This document shows positions 25,701 to 40,700 of a stretch of DNA of 64,000 bases, piece by piece. The first letter of the stretch is position 1. The number at the start of each line of letters is the position of its first letter. Below the pieces are notes generated by a model. It did no database searches. It was not told the origin of the DNA and saw only the letters and a program-made list of their open reading frames with translations. Location: the NCBI GenBank assembly GCA_025331565.1, contig JAFREQ010000103.1, forward strand, positions 425,001-489,000. Direction: 5' to 3'. A program made the position numbers and the translations under genes. Source of the stretch: Holacanthus passer. Taxonomy: Eukaryota; Chordata; Actinopteri; Pomacanthidae.

Positions 25701-28700
25701 AAAGGTTTTTGGTAGTTCTTAAAAAATGTTGATTGCATGATTAAGTACAGAATGGCTCCTTCAGTCATAATACACAAGAGTGGATTTGCTATGAGGGGAA
25801 AATGCATACAAATACTGCTGTTGCGGTACTGCAAAGCAGTTATAGCAGCACTAAAACGGAAACTGTGCTTATTTGATCCCCCGACCACCCCCCCGGCTGT
25901 GGTGCCCAATACCAGTCTTAAATAGCACAGTAAACATTACAACCCCGTCCTCATATATGTTGAATCACAACCGCAGTTTCCTCTGCTGCAGTATTCACAG
26001 GCCAGTAATAGCAAATCAGTTTCAGTGGCTGTTTGTTTGAATTCCCATTCCCCTGATCCCATATTTGTGGCACTATGTAGGAACACACTAAATATATATT
26101 GCTGAAAAACATTAACCCTCACAGTTTGCATCCACCGAGTCACCTGATGAGTCAGAGGGTTTTGCTATCTGTTTTTTTCTGCTTTATGTGTGAATATTTT
26201 CTTCCAATGAGCAACAGATGTTTTTAATTTTTTTTTTGTATAATTTTTTTAATTAATTCTGTAGGTTTTAAAAGTACGCATGCAGAATAAATGTGGATTA
26301 ATTCCTGTTGAGCTTTTGTTATTAATTGTGTGAATGTTTGCGTAATTACCATTCAATTATATTACTATTTATCAGCTGCTTATGACTAATACAAACCTCT
26401 GTACCCGCTCCTCTTTTTCACATCCATCCACACCTGATTTCTTTGTCACTTTCTCTCTCTTTTTCCCTCTCTCGCTTTCTCTCTCTCATGTACACACACG
26501 TACATTACACACATAATCACAGACAATCAAGTTAAGGGAGTGGGTTTTCACTCCATGCAATTACTAAGAATGTTGAATGTCAGAATAAATTTCTCTGATT
26601 TCTCCTCTGTCGACTATCTCACCTGGCATGAAAAGACAATAAGGACATCATTTGCAGATGCACCTTTCAATTTCAAGGCCAGTGTTTTTACTTACCGTAT
26701 TTCTTCCAATACACAGTTTTTACACCAAAGTTCGCGTGTATTTATAGGTTTTTTTTGTAAACCTGCTAAAAAGGTGATTGACTCCTTTCCCGTTGCCAGT
26801 AGACAGATTTGCCTTACTGTTTTTTTTCTGGTGTGTCACAATCAGTGTTGCAAACGCGCCGGAAAACAGGGAACAGTAGAGACCAGTGACAATGTTACGG
26901 CAGTTATATTTTTATATCTTTTACCTCAATCTCCTTTACAGCCTCAACACTAACAAGACAATGTTGATGTTGCATGTTGTTTCCAGACTGTAAAAAAAAA
27001 CAATAAATAATGTTCAACGTGCATCATAGCCTTGCACTGGAAAAGGGGCAAATATGAGCATTTGGTGTCATGTTTCCAACACTGCTGAAGATAAATACCT
27101 GCGCCTACTGCAGAGTCATTTCCACCTGAAGACAATAACCAGATGCTAGTGGCCTTTAGTGTAGACTGTGTTTTACTGGGACCTTTATTTCCCTCACCTA
27201 CAGAATGGAACAGGCCTTTAATTGAAGCAGCCCTTATTGGAGCCTCTATCTGTGGGTCCTCTGCCATTATTGGAGACCTGGCTTTTATTTGACTACCTTC
27301 TTTATTTAAGGAAATAAGATACATAGTACCTTATACATAGTACCCCATAGTACCTTACGTTCTCAGGCTGAAGAGCAGTGGCCTTGGTGTCTGTCACTCT
27401 GAATAAGAGTTAGTGTTGTTCTCAGCCTTCAGTGCATTCAGCAAGTACTCTGAAATTAAGTCAGCCGCTCCCCTAATAGAAACAGAATTTAATAATGGGG
27501 CCATTTGTACCTCGTGGGAAATCATTTTTATGTTGTCTGGTAATATTCTGTTTGTATATCGCGGTGGGGTTTTTTCTCTCTTTCTGTCTCCCCCTCTATC
27601 TCAAGCTGAGGCAAGTTACCCATACATAAAACGCAAAAGAAGCTTTCCAGGTTCACAGCAAAAGTAGTTGTTTAAGTCAAGTTATGGTGGCACCGCAATC
27701 AATCCTTCTGTTTCTATCAAGAGGGAGAACTAACAGTAACAAGGACTGTTTTGCCGACTCATTTGCACTTACATTATTTGCTACTTCCTTTAACTTGTCC
27801 TCTCTCCCTCGCAGCCTCACCGATGTGACCAGTGCCCACAGACATTTAACGTGGAGTTCAACCTCACACTCCACAAGTCCACACACACGACCTCTGACTT
27901 CACCTGCCCAGTTTGCAATAAGAAGTTCTCCCGCATCGCCAGTCTCAAATCACATATCATGCTGCATGAGAAGGAGGAGGTCAGTCTGCGGGACAGTCAA
28001 ACATATAATCACCACTGATTTGCCTTCACTGCTTGTTAGTAAGAACTTTATTTCTCTATTTTGTCTCCTTGCTATCGAACCCTGCAGAATTTAATCTGCG
28101 CTGAGTGTGGAGATGAGTTCGTTCTTCAGAGCCAGCTCTCTCTGCACTTGGAGGAGCACCGTAAAGAGCTGTCGGGCATCAAGGTCTACACCTGTAAGAC
28201 CTGCGACAAGGAGTTCAAAACATCTGCACACCTCAAGGAGCACATGAAGAGTCACGTCAAGATGAGGTCAGGCAGGGTCGCAGATGCTGATTTATTTCAT
28301 TTGACTGATTCAAGATGAAAACTGCTTAAGTTAAAAGAGAATTCAACAGCTGTTAAAAGGCTCAGGGATCTTATTCAAGCAATTTATAGTCTAAAGCATG
28401 CACACTAACACTTTTCAAAAAAGATATTCTTTAGAAAATCTTTCATCACAAATGTTAGTATGCATGTGTACATGTGCAGTCTGCCGTGGCATTCACAGAA
28501 CAGAAAGTTTTGTACATTTTCATTCACTCTCATGAATTGAATGCACATGGCAGGCAGTTTTTCTTTAGCGCAAGTAAAGGCCCAAATAAGCCTGTACAAG
28601 GGCAACAGTGTTGTGTGGAGTCTTTCTATAGTCTAATTCTATGGAAGCTAAACATTGGGATCAAGGTCAAAACAGAGCCTTGCAACAACAACAGTAACAA

Positions 28701-31700
28701 CAGAAGCTCAGGAGGATTTCACTAGTGCATTAAATGTTTTATCACGTGTGGAAATTAAAGATGTGGTCTGAAAGTATTACGGACCAGGGAGGTCGACACC
28801 CAAACAACTGACATGATGAAATGCCATAAATCCATAGTGTACAGACACGACGTGTAGTATAACTATATGTTGTGGCACAAAATTCTGCAAATGAAAAAAA
28901 CACAATGTGCAAAGAGTGTATAAAAACTAGATGTCTTTGATTTTGGAACCATTCTTTTGCATCTAAGAAGAAATAAGTAAGATTTGTTTGTTTGTTTTTT
29001 AAATCAATTTTTATACTATTTTTGTTAAAAAATATACTAAACTGTGAACTGACTTTACAATGACTGACTGATATCTAATATGCTAACAGTGTTGGCTATA
29101 CTAGCACAATCTAATTTGAAATATGACCAAAGTTACTACTTTTTTCATTCTAAGCTAATGAAAACACAAGTCTTATTTTCAGGTGAGTATGCACTAAAGA
29201 AAGCATAATTATGAATATTATATTTCATTTCTGCTAAAGGATTCCCACCTAAATCCCATGCATTGGTCCTGTAAGTGACAACAGACTACCTTGGAGGCAG
29301 ATGCAAATGCATAATGTTTAAATTTCTCTCTGTCTAACTCCCAGTTACTGTATATACTTTGTATTGTCACAGCATCAATTACACCTTATTGCTATTTCAT
29401 GGGAAAAAAATTGCTACAAAATATGAAAAGGGTTTGCAGGAACAATCAAGGAACAGAACATTTTTTAAATAAGAAAACAACATTGAATTCTATAAGGTGA
29501 AATGCAGCAAAACAACTAAATGATAATAATCTGCATTTTGATTATTTTGATGGTCCTCTGTAATCATCTGTCATCATCATATGTAAAACCAATCACATAC
29601 CCATTGCGTCCCTTTATATTGCCTTGTGTTTCTTTCATAACACCTTCTACGTGTTATGTAAAGTACTTTGAATTGCCTTGTTATTGAAAGGTGTTACACA
29701 AATAAATTTGCCTCACCTAAAATCAATTTGACCTTTTTTGTGTTTACTCCCTCCACAGACCGCTCACCTCTAGTTCCAGAAACTACAAGAAAAACATTGA
29801 CCGCAGTGGGTTCACAAACAGCTGCCTTCACTGTGGAAAAGCTTTCAAAAAGCCCAGCCAGCTTGTAAGGCACATACGAATACACACAGGTGAGTGAGAA
29901 GCACAGGAAAGGGGATTTGATGTTCCATTTTTTTTCTAAGATTGTCTTTGGCATTTCTGCTTTATATGATACAATAGTAGGGAGAGATAGGACCCAGGCC
30001 GGATTCGAACACAGGCCCCTCTGACAAGCTTCTGTTTATGTCACATAGATCTAATGTCTATGTAGTGATGTGGACAGTGTTGTTCCGCAGGTTCCACAAA
30101 ACCTGGTTGTTTTCTAAGGTGTGGGTGGGCACTGGCACCAGGTTGTACTTGGTGGGGGTTTGGTTATAGGCCATGAGTGCAGCAGGAGACTCTGAGGGTG
30201 TGAGGGCAGTGGTGGCACAAACAGAGCAGTTTTGTTTTAATTTCACTTTTTTAATTTGCCACTAGATTTTTTTTTCTAGGCAATATTATGTAACTGAAGT
30301 CTCACATTTGTCTTTCTAAACCCGGCCTTCTCTGATTATAACTCCATGACATAATACCACCAACTGCGTTTCCCCTCCAGCTCTGAGGGCCTGAACACCT
30401 CAGCTCAGTCCGTCATGTGGGTAGAATTTCCAGATGCTGTTTAAATTTCAATATTGTTGTGTGGGCGTGCGCTTGTCCAGCCGGTCTGGGTTCAGGTAAT
30501 GTAGCCAGCAGCTTCCACCCACATGTTGTTTACACATCATCTACATGTTAATTTGTTTGGCTGGCTGGCTGGATGACTAATGGTGGATGGAGTTGATTCC
30601 TCTGTGCTTTGAATCTCAAACAGCTCTTAAGTTGATGAGGTGAAGAGTCACTTTGGGAGACAAAAACACACACACACACACACACACACATTCACTCACA
30701 CTCACAGTCATGCTTTCATCACTTCAGAGGACATTACATTGACTTACATTAACTTTCTGAGACTAACCCAAACCAAAACCATAACCATTGCTTGCTTAAC
30801 CCTAACTTTAACCCAAGTCTTCATCCTAAAATGTAATGATTTACGTTATGGGGACTTGCGTTTTGTCCTTATATGGAAGGCAAGTCCCCACAACGTGATT
30901 GTGTAAACAGATTTATGTGCCCACAGCATGAGTAATACACGTCCACACACACATTATGCCTTATTCTCGTAATCTCTTGCATAGTTACACTGGTACAAAA
31001 TGAGGTATTTTCATTTTATCATTGATATTGCAGGATGATTTTCTCTAAAAAACACTTAATGGAGTTGGTGAGTATTGTAAATTCTAAAGATGGACAAAAC
31101 CAGGATGGCTCAGTGACATGTGTAAGATGTAAGATTTACAGAATCTTGAGTTTCATGATGAATTTTGTTAAAATAAGAAAGAAACAGCAGTTTTAGCAAA
31201 ACACAAACCCCTGAGACACTTGATTTTTTTTAAAAAGTAAATGCTGCTGCTTGAAAAAGGTCACAATAATTTACAGACTGAAATATCAAATGTTGTAATC
31301 TGCTTTGAAGGTTTCTTGAAGTAATGTGATTTGAAAGAGTAGTAAACAAGGATATCTTGTAAAAGCCCCTTGTATTTATCTCTAGACGTCATTATTTAGC
31401 TTTATTGTGAAGTTCTTCATTTAGAGTCACAAAATTGCCGTTAAGTCAAATTGTCAACATTGACTGCAGCATCCCAGTGGCAGCAATCTGACCTGAGTTT
31501 GACCTTCCCTTCAGGTGAGAGGCCCTATAAGTGCACACATTGCGGCAAGGCTTTCAACCAGAAGGTGGTGCTGCAGACTCACATGGTGAGACACACTGGA
31601 GAGAAGCCTCACCTCTGCATGTTCTGCCCAGCTTCCTTCTCCCAGAAGGGGAACCTCCACTCCCACGTTCAGAGAGTACATTCTGAGGTAAGAGCAAAGT

Positions 31701-34700
31701 GCTACAGGTTTCAAAGTGAAATACTCAAACACTCACACTGACTGCCTTAAATACTGCATGGGAAATATCCCTGTGTGATGATCTGTGATTAGGTAGTTGT
31801 GTATTAAAAGTAGTTCTTACCAAAGTTATTTTTCCATCCAAATTTTGCGCAGATTTAAATTGAAATGAAACAGTGGAATCTTGCAGGGTGGAGGACTGAA
31901 AATAATTGAAGTGACCTTTAAATGTATCTCTAAATTGCACATTATCCATGTTCATCACTGCCTGAAATGCGAAGACAAGTGAGACACATCCATCACTACC
32001 TGGATCCTCACATAATCCTCTTGGAATTTAGCAATAATTAGAAATTAATCTTACTCATTTGTATTCAGAGCAATAACAACAGAGAGGATATTCTGTGTCA
32101 GTTTTAATTCTTATTGCTTTTATCATCTGCCAATGAGCATGCTGTGTTAAACAAGGGAAACATGAATGAGATTGGATTTTGTTATGAATGCTGTTTCATT
32201 TGTGTTGTTAATAGAAATACCCGTGACATTTTTCAAACAGGGCGAAATAACAGATTCTGTCATTCATAAAACTGATTCAAGAAATTTCTTCAGTTAAGTG
32301 ATTAGTTTTGGAAACGTGTGGTATTCATATCATAGCAACTGAAGATCAGATACTGAAAATTGTTGCTTTCTGCTTACATGACAATTGGCACCCTAACACT
32401 TAATTCACAAACCTAAAAATACCAACGTTTGTAGAAAACAATGATCTTACAGTCTTTCAGCTGTGTCTAGAATGGCTGCATGCCTTCAGTAAAAGCAGCT
32501 GGTGCTTTTAACTTGAAATGAATGCTGATAGTCTAATGTTTGTTATTTGCTTGCAAAGATGCTCCCTGTCTTCATTAGCCAAGACAAGAGAAGGAAACTA
32601 AAAACTATGCGGCCTTAAGAGAGCCAAGATTGGTCAGTGGTTTCAAGCTATGGACCTCGGTATTGTTTCTTTTAGTCCTGTTGTTGTGTGTGATATTTCG
32701 GTTTGTTTTCGCACACCTCCGTCACTCACATGCTAAATCACCAGCTCTCCTGCTCACAGCTTGTTACGGTCAGTGCAGCAGGACACATTGCAATATTGTT
32801 TGTCTGCTGGAAATAGAATGAGGTGAAATTGCAGCTCTCCGTTCCTCATCGGGTTCTTCTCTTTTGTAAGCACTTCACAGCAGCCAATTTTAAAGAGCCC
32901 TCTTGATTTATCAATCCTAATTTAGCCTGGACTTTGGTCTCTAGCAGTGCTCTGTCACCGAGGTCTTCCTCTTAGTGCCAAGCTGTGGTTGTGAGATCGA
33001 AAGAGTCATACACATCAAAGTCCTCCCCAGGTGTCCAAATGTCTGTGTTGACGGAAAATGAATTCTCCTGTGTGTGGGTGTCCTTTTTGTAGGTTTTGCT
33101 AATCAAGCCCATTAAATGGTGGAGTGATGGTTGTGGGAGTAGCTCCTTGTTGATGACTGTTTCCAATAATGTGTGCAGTCTGGACGGGGTCAGCTTTCTG
33201 ACAGCCTGATTGTAAAGCAACACAATGGTCTCCATCACAGCAGGTGCAGTGGGTCCCCCATCAGTGGATATGCCACAATACAGTGCTGGTGCTTTTTTTT
33301 CAAAAAGGTAACAAAGCCTGCAAGTATAAAAGATGCTTTGTGTTGACTGCTGCCTGTGCCAGCTGAGAAATTAATTTACCTGGGTTTTTGGCATGTAGCT
33401 TCAGAAAATTTTGGAGAAAAAAAAATAAAAAATTGCTGTCATGGTGGTCCATAAGTCTGTTTGACTAAATAATATTCATGAGTGATTTATGACTAAATAG
33501 TTAAGTTAATATAAAGCTAATGACATTCGCATCGGCCTCAGCTGTACAGTGTATTCACTGCAAATTAGCAAATCTTAGTATGCTGACACACCAAACTAAG
33601 ATGAATATTGTGAATATTATACCTGCTAAACATCAGCATGTTAACATCGTCATCAATGTGTGTCACTGGCGTTATCATTTAGCTCAAATCATCACAAAAG
33701 AGAAAAGAAACTTAGTATGGTGACTTCCCATAACACCCCATCATTCTGCAGTGTGGCGTACTTTGCATGGATGTGATGCATACTCGTAGTGGTTCTGTCT
33801 TTCCAGCATACATTGAAGCTACACGTAATGATCTTGAATTACATTATTCTGGTTAATGACTACCATATTAACAGAAGGGGTTCTTGCTTATTTGTCATCC
33901 TTCTTGTCAGAGAAACCAGCTGCCATCTTGGTTTGACTTCTGTAGATTATAATAATTAATAATAATAATTCTATTGATATTGTGCTTTTTAAAACAGTTA
34001 CAAAGTGCTTTACATATAGGATAAAAAAACACACACACATAAATACATATATATAATACACAGGCAGATATTAAAGCACACGACCAAAATGAACAAAACT
34101 GAAAGCAGAGAGCATTAATATAAAGGATGACCTATAGAAATGAACCAAATCTGACAGGCAAGGTAAACAGTTTACCCAGAATCCTACTGAAGAGAGGTAG
34201 CTGAGAATAGCAAGGAGAACTGGTCTCATTCAAACATCGAGGGCAGAACCTGGTTATCATATTAAAGGTAACATTCATTAGGCAGTGTGGACCTAAGCAT
34301 GCACTATATACAAAATGCACCAAAGTAAACATCAGACTACTGATCTACAGTCTGTGGTGGGGATTCTACCTTAGAGGAATGTGGAGTATAAAGTCTGTCA
34401 TTTTCAGCTGGCAATCTCTTGTCAAGCTTAAAGCTTTAATTATAGACCATAAAATGCATGTATGTCATTATGATATCCTAATTAGCAATTACTTTATAAT
34501 TATCTGTACACGTGATGGATAAAAAGAAGACTTTCAAGCTACAGACTTAATTATACCCTTTTAAAGAAACGCAGGAAATGGGTTCAACTGTACAAACATT
34601 TCTGCAGCTATTTTTTTGTTTTTACAGCAGAGGTGTTATCGTGGTGTTCCTTTTAGATATAATGGCATCTGAATAAAAAGCCTCACATTTAATTCACTCT

Positions 34701-37700
34701 GATGAGTAGTTCCTGTATTCATGCCTTCCACAACGTATTTGATGGCTGATTTCAACCTATCCATTTTGTTCCAGTCCACCTGGAAAAAAGTGTTTGTGCA
34801 TGTAAGTGAAATGTTCTGGAGGGGCCAAATGAGACTCACGTTTTATCTTTGTCTTTTTAACAAAACAGGTTTGAACAAATTGAATCATAATTTTTTTCTC
34901 TCACTTGCACACATGATTGTGTATTCCATGTTAAAAGCCTGTGATGGAGTCAGTTGATTGAATTACTTCTGGAAAACCCAACAGCAAGACCATTTGAATA
35001 ATGCATCTAATCCTCACAAGTGTTCTTCAGCTTTCCTGTTCAATATAGAGCTTGTCCTTATGATTGACTGACTTTATGAATAAATTATGGTCAGGCGTTT
35101 TTCACAATAGATCGCATGAGCAGATGCATATTCAAGAACCAGGGGAGTAAAATCAACATTGTTAAATCCCAATGTCCACAGTCAAAGTGTCTGGTCTGGA
35201 CAAAAAAATTCACTCATCACAGATTCAGGTGCTAAAACTCATTAAAAGCTTTCTGTTCATCTGTTATCCAAAATCAGCGGCAAAACATAAGTTGAGAAAC
35301 ATAAGTTAAAAAATCAAGCTGTTTTTACCTTATTTTTATGACAGGGTGGTATACAGATTCATCAAGCTACAAGTCACAACATGAATTGAAAGCCCCAAAT
35401 TTAACTGATACTTCAACTGCTTTAAGAGATTGAACTTGAACTACAACATGCAAACAATTTACATTTTAACTTGTTTTTGTATTTACAATTTCCAGCCCAA
35501 GGGAGCACACTTACATTTTGTAGTTATTTAGTTATTATTTCATGGTGGTTAACAGTAGAATAATGGATTAGCACTGCCACGACAGCAGGCTTATTTTTTA
35601 ATATGTGATTCTAAAAAAGAAGTACTTCCTTAATGTTTGACCCTACAAAACTTGCCTTCAATTTCCTGAAGAAAAAAACAAATTTCATCTCTTCTTTAAT
35701 AATCATTATCCCTGAGTCTCCCTTACTGCATCAGCCATCAAATATGTTTCAACCTCACTTGCAAAATCAGATCAGTGCATGGACAATCTTCTACCTATCT
35801 ATGTTCATGATTTCAATCATCTTCCCCCTCCGCTTTCTCCTCAGCCCGAGTTCTGTCCTGATCTTTTTGTCATTGTCGCCAGCTCTACTTTCACTCTGTT
35901 CACCAGCTCCTCATGTGAAATATATTCCACCTCTCCATTTTTCCACAGTCTTTGCTCCCACTTAATGATTACCACTACAGTGAAAACACACATGATGACC
36001 CTGTGAGAAATGATCCCCTTCCTGTGTCCAGCCATCTTCACCACATGCTCCACACATGTGCACATTCATGTTAACCTAGCTGCCACATACCTATCATCAT
36101 GACAGTGATAACACCTTACTGGAGCTCTTTCATATGCCCTCATACTCTCACAAACCTACTGCAATTTCATTCTTTATGGTGACTCTGGAATTTAACCTCC
36201 TTTTTTCACAAACTCTTTCCCCACTTCCTGTAAACAATCCCTGTCCACTGACACTGAGCTCCTACTTCAACAGTGGTTTGTCCTTCATGGAAAATATAGA
36301 CTGTATAAAATATGGACGTAGCCTCCGTGATGTCCGTGTTTTGTGCCAGGCTGTAAAAACATGTTCTTTTCTGGGGGTCAAACGCAATTGACTTCCTTTT
36401 TGGAGCCTGCCTCAAGTGGCCCTCCGAACAACTGCAGCTTTTGGCACTTCCTTTTTTCCCCTTTTTTTTCTTGGGGTGGTCCCTGCCGTCAGAGGAGCGC
36501 AGCTAGTGTCCCTGGAGCTCCGGAGGAGAGTCATTTGGAGCCTCACTACACTGGCCCCAGCCCAGCTGATTTGCCAGGTGCTGCAGGCTAGCATCTGCAG
36601 CTGCAGCACCCAGCGAATCACATGCCGAGGCTCCAATTAACTCTGGTCTCCAGAGTCCAGCTCGCTCCTCTGAGGGAGGAACCTGAAGCTCTGAGCAGCT
36701 CACAGGTCCTATTTATAAACTTTTATAAACATAAACCCCGTACAGTTGTCATGAAGTGGAAAATCAGCTAGAGAGACCGAAACCATTTTTTGTACCAGGC
36801 TGTAAACATGTTTTTTTTCTGCTATAAAGTTGGACATTTTAACATGGGGGTCAAAAGCAATTGACTCCCATTTGGAGCCTGCCCCTAGTGTTCATTCAAG
36901 GAACTGCAGCTTTTTGCACTTCCGTGTTGGTGCCAGAAGTTGCCGCTTGGTGGAAAAGCAATCAGCTTCCCTTCTTGCTCTTACATTTGTTATCAGTTGA
37001 CGTTTTTTTTTTAGCATTTCGGCATTAGTCATTTTTAGTTATGAATGTCTTTCCAACCATGGTTCTCTCTTTTACCTCAGTTTCTTATTCATCCCAGCTC
37101 AATTTCTATGATTCTGCCATATATTAGTGCATACCTGCTTTGTATTGTTTACATCATTGTGTAATGAGTCAGGAGGCATCAGGTGGTGATATTCACACGA
37201 GAATACTCCTACATACAGGATGCCATTATAGATCATAATAAATGACTCCCTGAGAGGTGTTAGCACTCATAATTTACACCTATAAATGAATGTGCACTCT
37301 TGAGCCGTTGTTGAGGAGCTTTCATTTGACTGGCCAATTTACAAAAAAAATACAAGAACAAATAGCAAATATACTCATGTAACCTTTATTTCTTTCTAAA
37401 ACTGTGTGTACATTGATGGAACAGCCTTCATGTCTAGGCCACTAACATGAGCATCATTTATGTCTGGCATCCATTATTTATACAACATGATGTTTTCAGT
37501 TCATTTGGTATTTACCGGTTTCTGATGATCATCATACATCTCTTCCTGAAAGACAACATTTGCCTGGAGGGGAGCTTTGACATCAGAACATACACATAAC
37601 AGCCGGGGATAATGTCTTGTATGTGGTTTATGTTATCTTGCAGACTAAAGGCGTTCCACTGTTCCCGTGTATGGACTGCAGCTGTGCATTCAAGAAGCTT

Positions 37701-40700
37701 GGCAGTCTGAATGCCCATATCAGCAAGATGCACATCTCTGTGATTGAGGTGCCCTCCAGCACTCCAGTAAGAGAACAATATGCAGAAAACACAAGGCAAA
37801 AGGTTGTTCTGCCTCGTCTGCCTAGCATCCTTTGAGTATGTTGTGATCTATTTTATTCTTTTGACCCAGGTGAAAGAGTTCAGTGAGACATCCTAGAGTT
37901 CCTGCCACACAGTTAGTTGCAATTTATGTTATGTATTGAAGTCAGTGGCTGTGTTTTCAATCATAGAGAGAGAGATTAAGATTCTAAGGCTTCTCAAGTG
38001 GCTTACTGCCATATTATTATTGTTACTGTGGAATGAATATGTCTTAACTCCTAGACTTTTACTTTTTCTTGTGTGCTTTAACTTCCTTTACCCTTTGTTA
38101 GTTATAAGCCACTATCCCTCATTCAAAAACTTTTATTCATGCACTTATGCTTAGAAACAGATTCCAGAAGGCATTTAGTTTAAATATGTAACATATTTCA
38201 CTTCACTTCAATTTTAAAAATCACTATATTTTTGCCAAATTATTCTTTTGTTGCTTTCTTCATTGGGAAAGATCGTTTGGAGCATCTATCTAACCGTAAT
38301 TTTATGACAATAATTTCAATCTTCTCAGTGGCCTCAGTGATGATATCCCTTTTTGAAAAAGAAAGTCATATGCATACGCATATGGTATTGCATCATTTCC
38401 TGTCTCATCATGGATTCTTTCTGGTGAAAGATCTTGTAATGTGTGCCCCCCTGTTGCGAATCAATAATGTAGTGTGCAAACCACAACGACTTCAAGATTT
38501 GAAAGTTGTGTAGTGTGAACAGTACAGCGATTTGATGACATGTAGTCATATAGTGTGACCCCCCCTTCTTTTCCCTTAGGAGACAGAGATGACAGGTCAG
38601 GCTCCTGGAGGGTCAGAGGGCGGTGAGGGTGTGACTGATGTCATCCAGCAACTTTTAGAGCTGTCTGAACAGGTCAGTGGAGAAACAGCCCAGCCCCAAC
38701 CTCCAGAGCCAGCTATTGCCATGGAAGCTGCCATCAACCAGGACATCCTGCAGGTAAGCAAAGGACTTTCACCCCCTAAATATAAATAAGACAATGGAAC
38801 AAAAGCCAGTAGGATTCAGGGCTCCACAGACTGTCTGGGAACCACATGCCTCAAATCTAACCCTATATGTCAGGTGTTAATCTCAATTAGTTTAAGAAGT
38901 GCACCACTTCAGCTCCAACCCCTTAATGTGACATGCACACGATATGACGATGGGCAAACACTCCTACTCCTCCTCCTCCTCCTCCTTGTCTTTCTGTCTT
39001 TGTGAGGTGCTAGCAATTAGGCACAGGAACACATACACAAATGACTTAGATGGCAATTGGAGGACACACAGTGGGAATATATTTGGACACAGAGAAAGAG
39101 ATGAAAAAAATGTTTTCCATACACTCTCTAAAAGGTTCCTGAAATAATGTTTGTTTGAACCCAAATGATACACTTTCCTTGCTTCGCTGACTGAATGGCA
39201 TTATTTTTACAGTTGCGGAAACGTGATTCATCCATAGAGAAGGAGGCCGTATAATAATGAATTTGGACCATTAAGCTTTATAAATAAATACTGCTGGGGA
39301 GTTGAATAGAGCCTCAGCTCTCCATCACTAAAGGATGTGATTATCACTGAGCTTTGGACGATGGCTTAATGTTTTTGGCCAATTTTTTGTCAATATTTGC
39401 CACATTTTTACAAGCCATACTTCAAAATGTTGAATCTATAATAGTAATTCCTTACATGATTAGGTTTAGTATTTTTTTAAGAATTGAAAAAAACATTTGG
39501 TAGTAAGATTCAACTAGCACATGCATAACTAGTTTATCGTCCACAAAGGCATTTTTAAGCTGATGTTGTTTTCTCTTTGATTTCTGTAGCAAGCTCTGGA
39601 GAACAGCGGGCTGAGTGTGGTCCAGCCGCAGGGCAATGCCAAATCCACAGAGTCACAGAACCAGACCACTGAGAGCACTGCTGTAGAAAGCAAGAAAGTA
39701 CAAGGTCCTGACAAACCAGTCAGGGAGAAGAAAAGGAGCATTTTCAAGAAACCTATACAAATGCCAGGTACGGTAGGGGGATATTACACACATAAACCAT
39801 GTTGCACAAAGATTACCTAGTAAACCACAAAAACAAAGACAACTGATTAATGGTTTCTGTTGTTTACTAAGTAAATATACCAAATATTTGCAGCTTGAAA
39901 AATACATGCTTGTCTTATGTGTGTTTACTGGCTGATGTTCAAAGTAAAAAAGTAAATCTGTCATGTCATTTTTCAAATTCTGTCAACTTATTGACCAATG
40001 GTTTGTAATGATGAATTAATTGGTCATGAAAACAGCTTCCAGTTGCAGCACCAAGCCATCGACTGACAGGAACACTGGACAGCTGCTTCACTCTGCCTTC
40101 CTTTCCAGGCTCCATCAGGGAGGAGAATGGTGTTCGCTGGCATGGCTGCCCATACTGCTCCAAGGAGTTCAAGAAGCCCAGCGATCTTGTTCGCCACATC
40201 CGCATCCACACCCATGAGAAGCCTTTCAAGTGCAAACAGTGCTTCAGAGCCTTTGCTGTCAAGAGTACCCTCACAGCACACATGAAAACGCACACGGGTA
40301 TCAAGGCCTTTGAGTGTCAGTGCTGTCTGAAGTGCTTCTCCACTTCTGGCAGCATGAAAGTACACATGCGTCTGCATACAGGTGAGAAGCAGGTCCACTA
40401 TATGAAACGGTTACATTTCAAGCCAAAGTAAAAGAAAACATTTAAACAGACTTATTTCACTTTTTTTGGCTTATTTCACATTCACATCATGCACCTGTTA
40501 AACAGGATTCTGTGCACTTACGTGCATAAGAGGAGACATATGCTGTATGGCATTTGCAGCCTCTATCATTTACTGTTCAGCTATATGTTATTATAGGTTA
40601 TACAGCAAATTACAGCTGGACCTGTGTAAATATAGTGTTGCTGCTACAAGCTAGAGCCCTCATTTGCAATTATGTGTTTGCAATAATTCTGTTTTTGCCT

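Larger units (their letters stand above)
31688..37643 (+). other. znf236 intron 6 (largest intron)
   Basis: 6.0 kb. It contains an unidentified minus-strand coding-like stretch (32972-33358), a repeat fragment near 33960-34015 (CAAAGTGCTTTACATATAGG) and a doubled fish repeat at 36290-36965. The rest is AT-rich without features. Confidence 0.7.

Noticed and set aside
26540..26953. 137-codon plus-strand frame in intron 2
   Set aside because: It overlaps a probable decayed repeat and has no recognisable domain.
27980..28087. Retention of intron 3 (108 bp, a multiple of three) as an exitron
   Set aside because: An in-frame TGA appears 13 codons in, so retention would truncate the protein.
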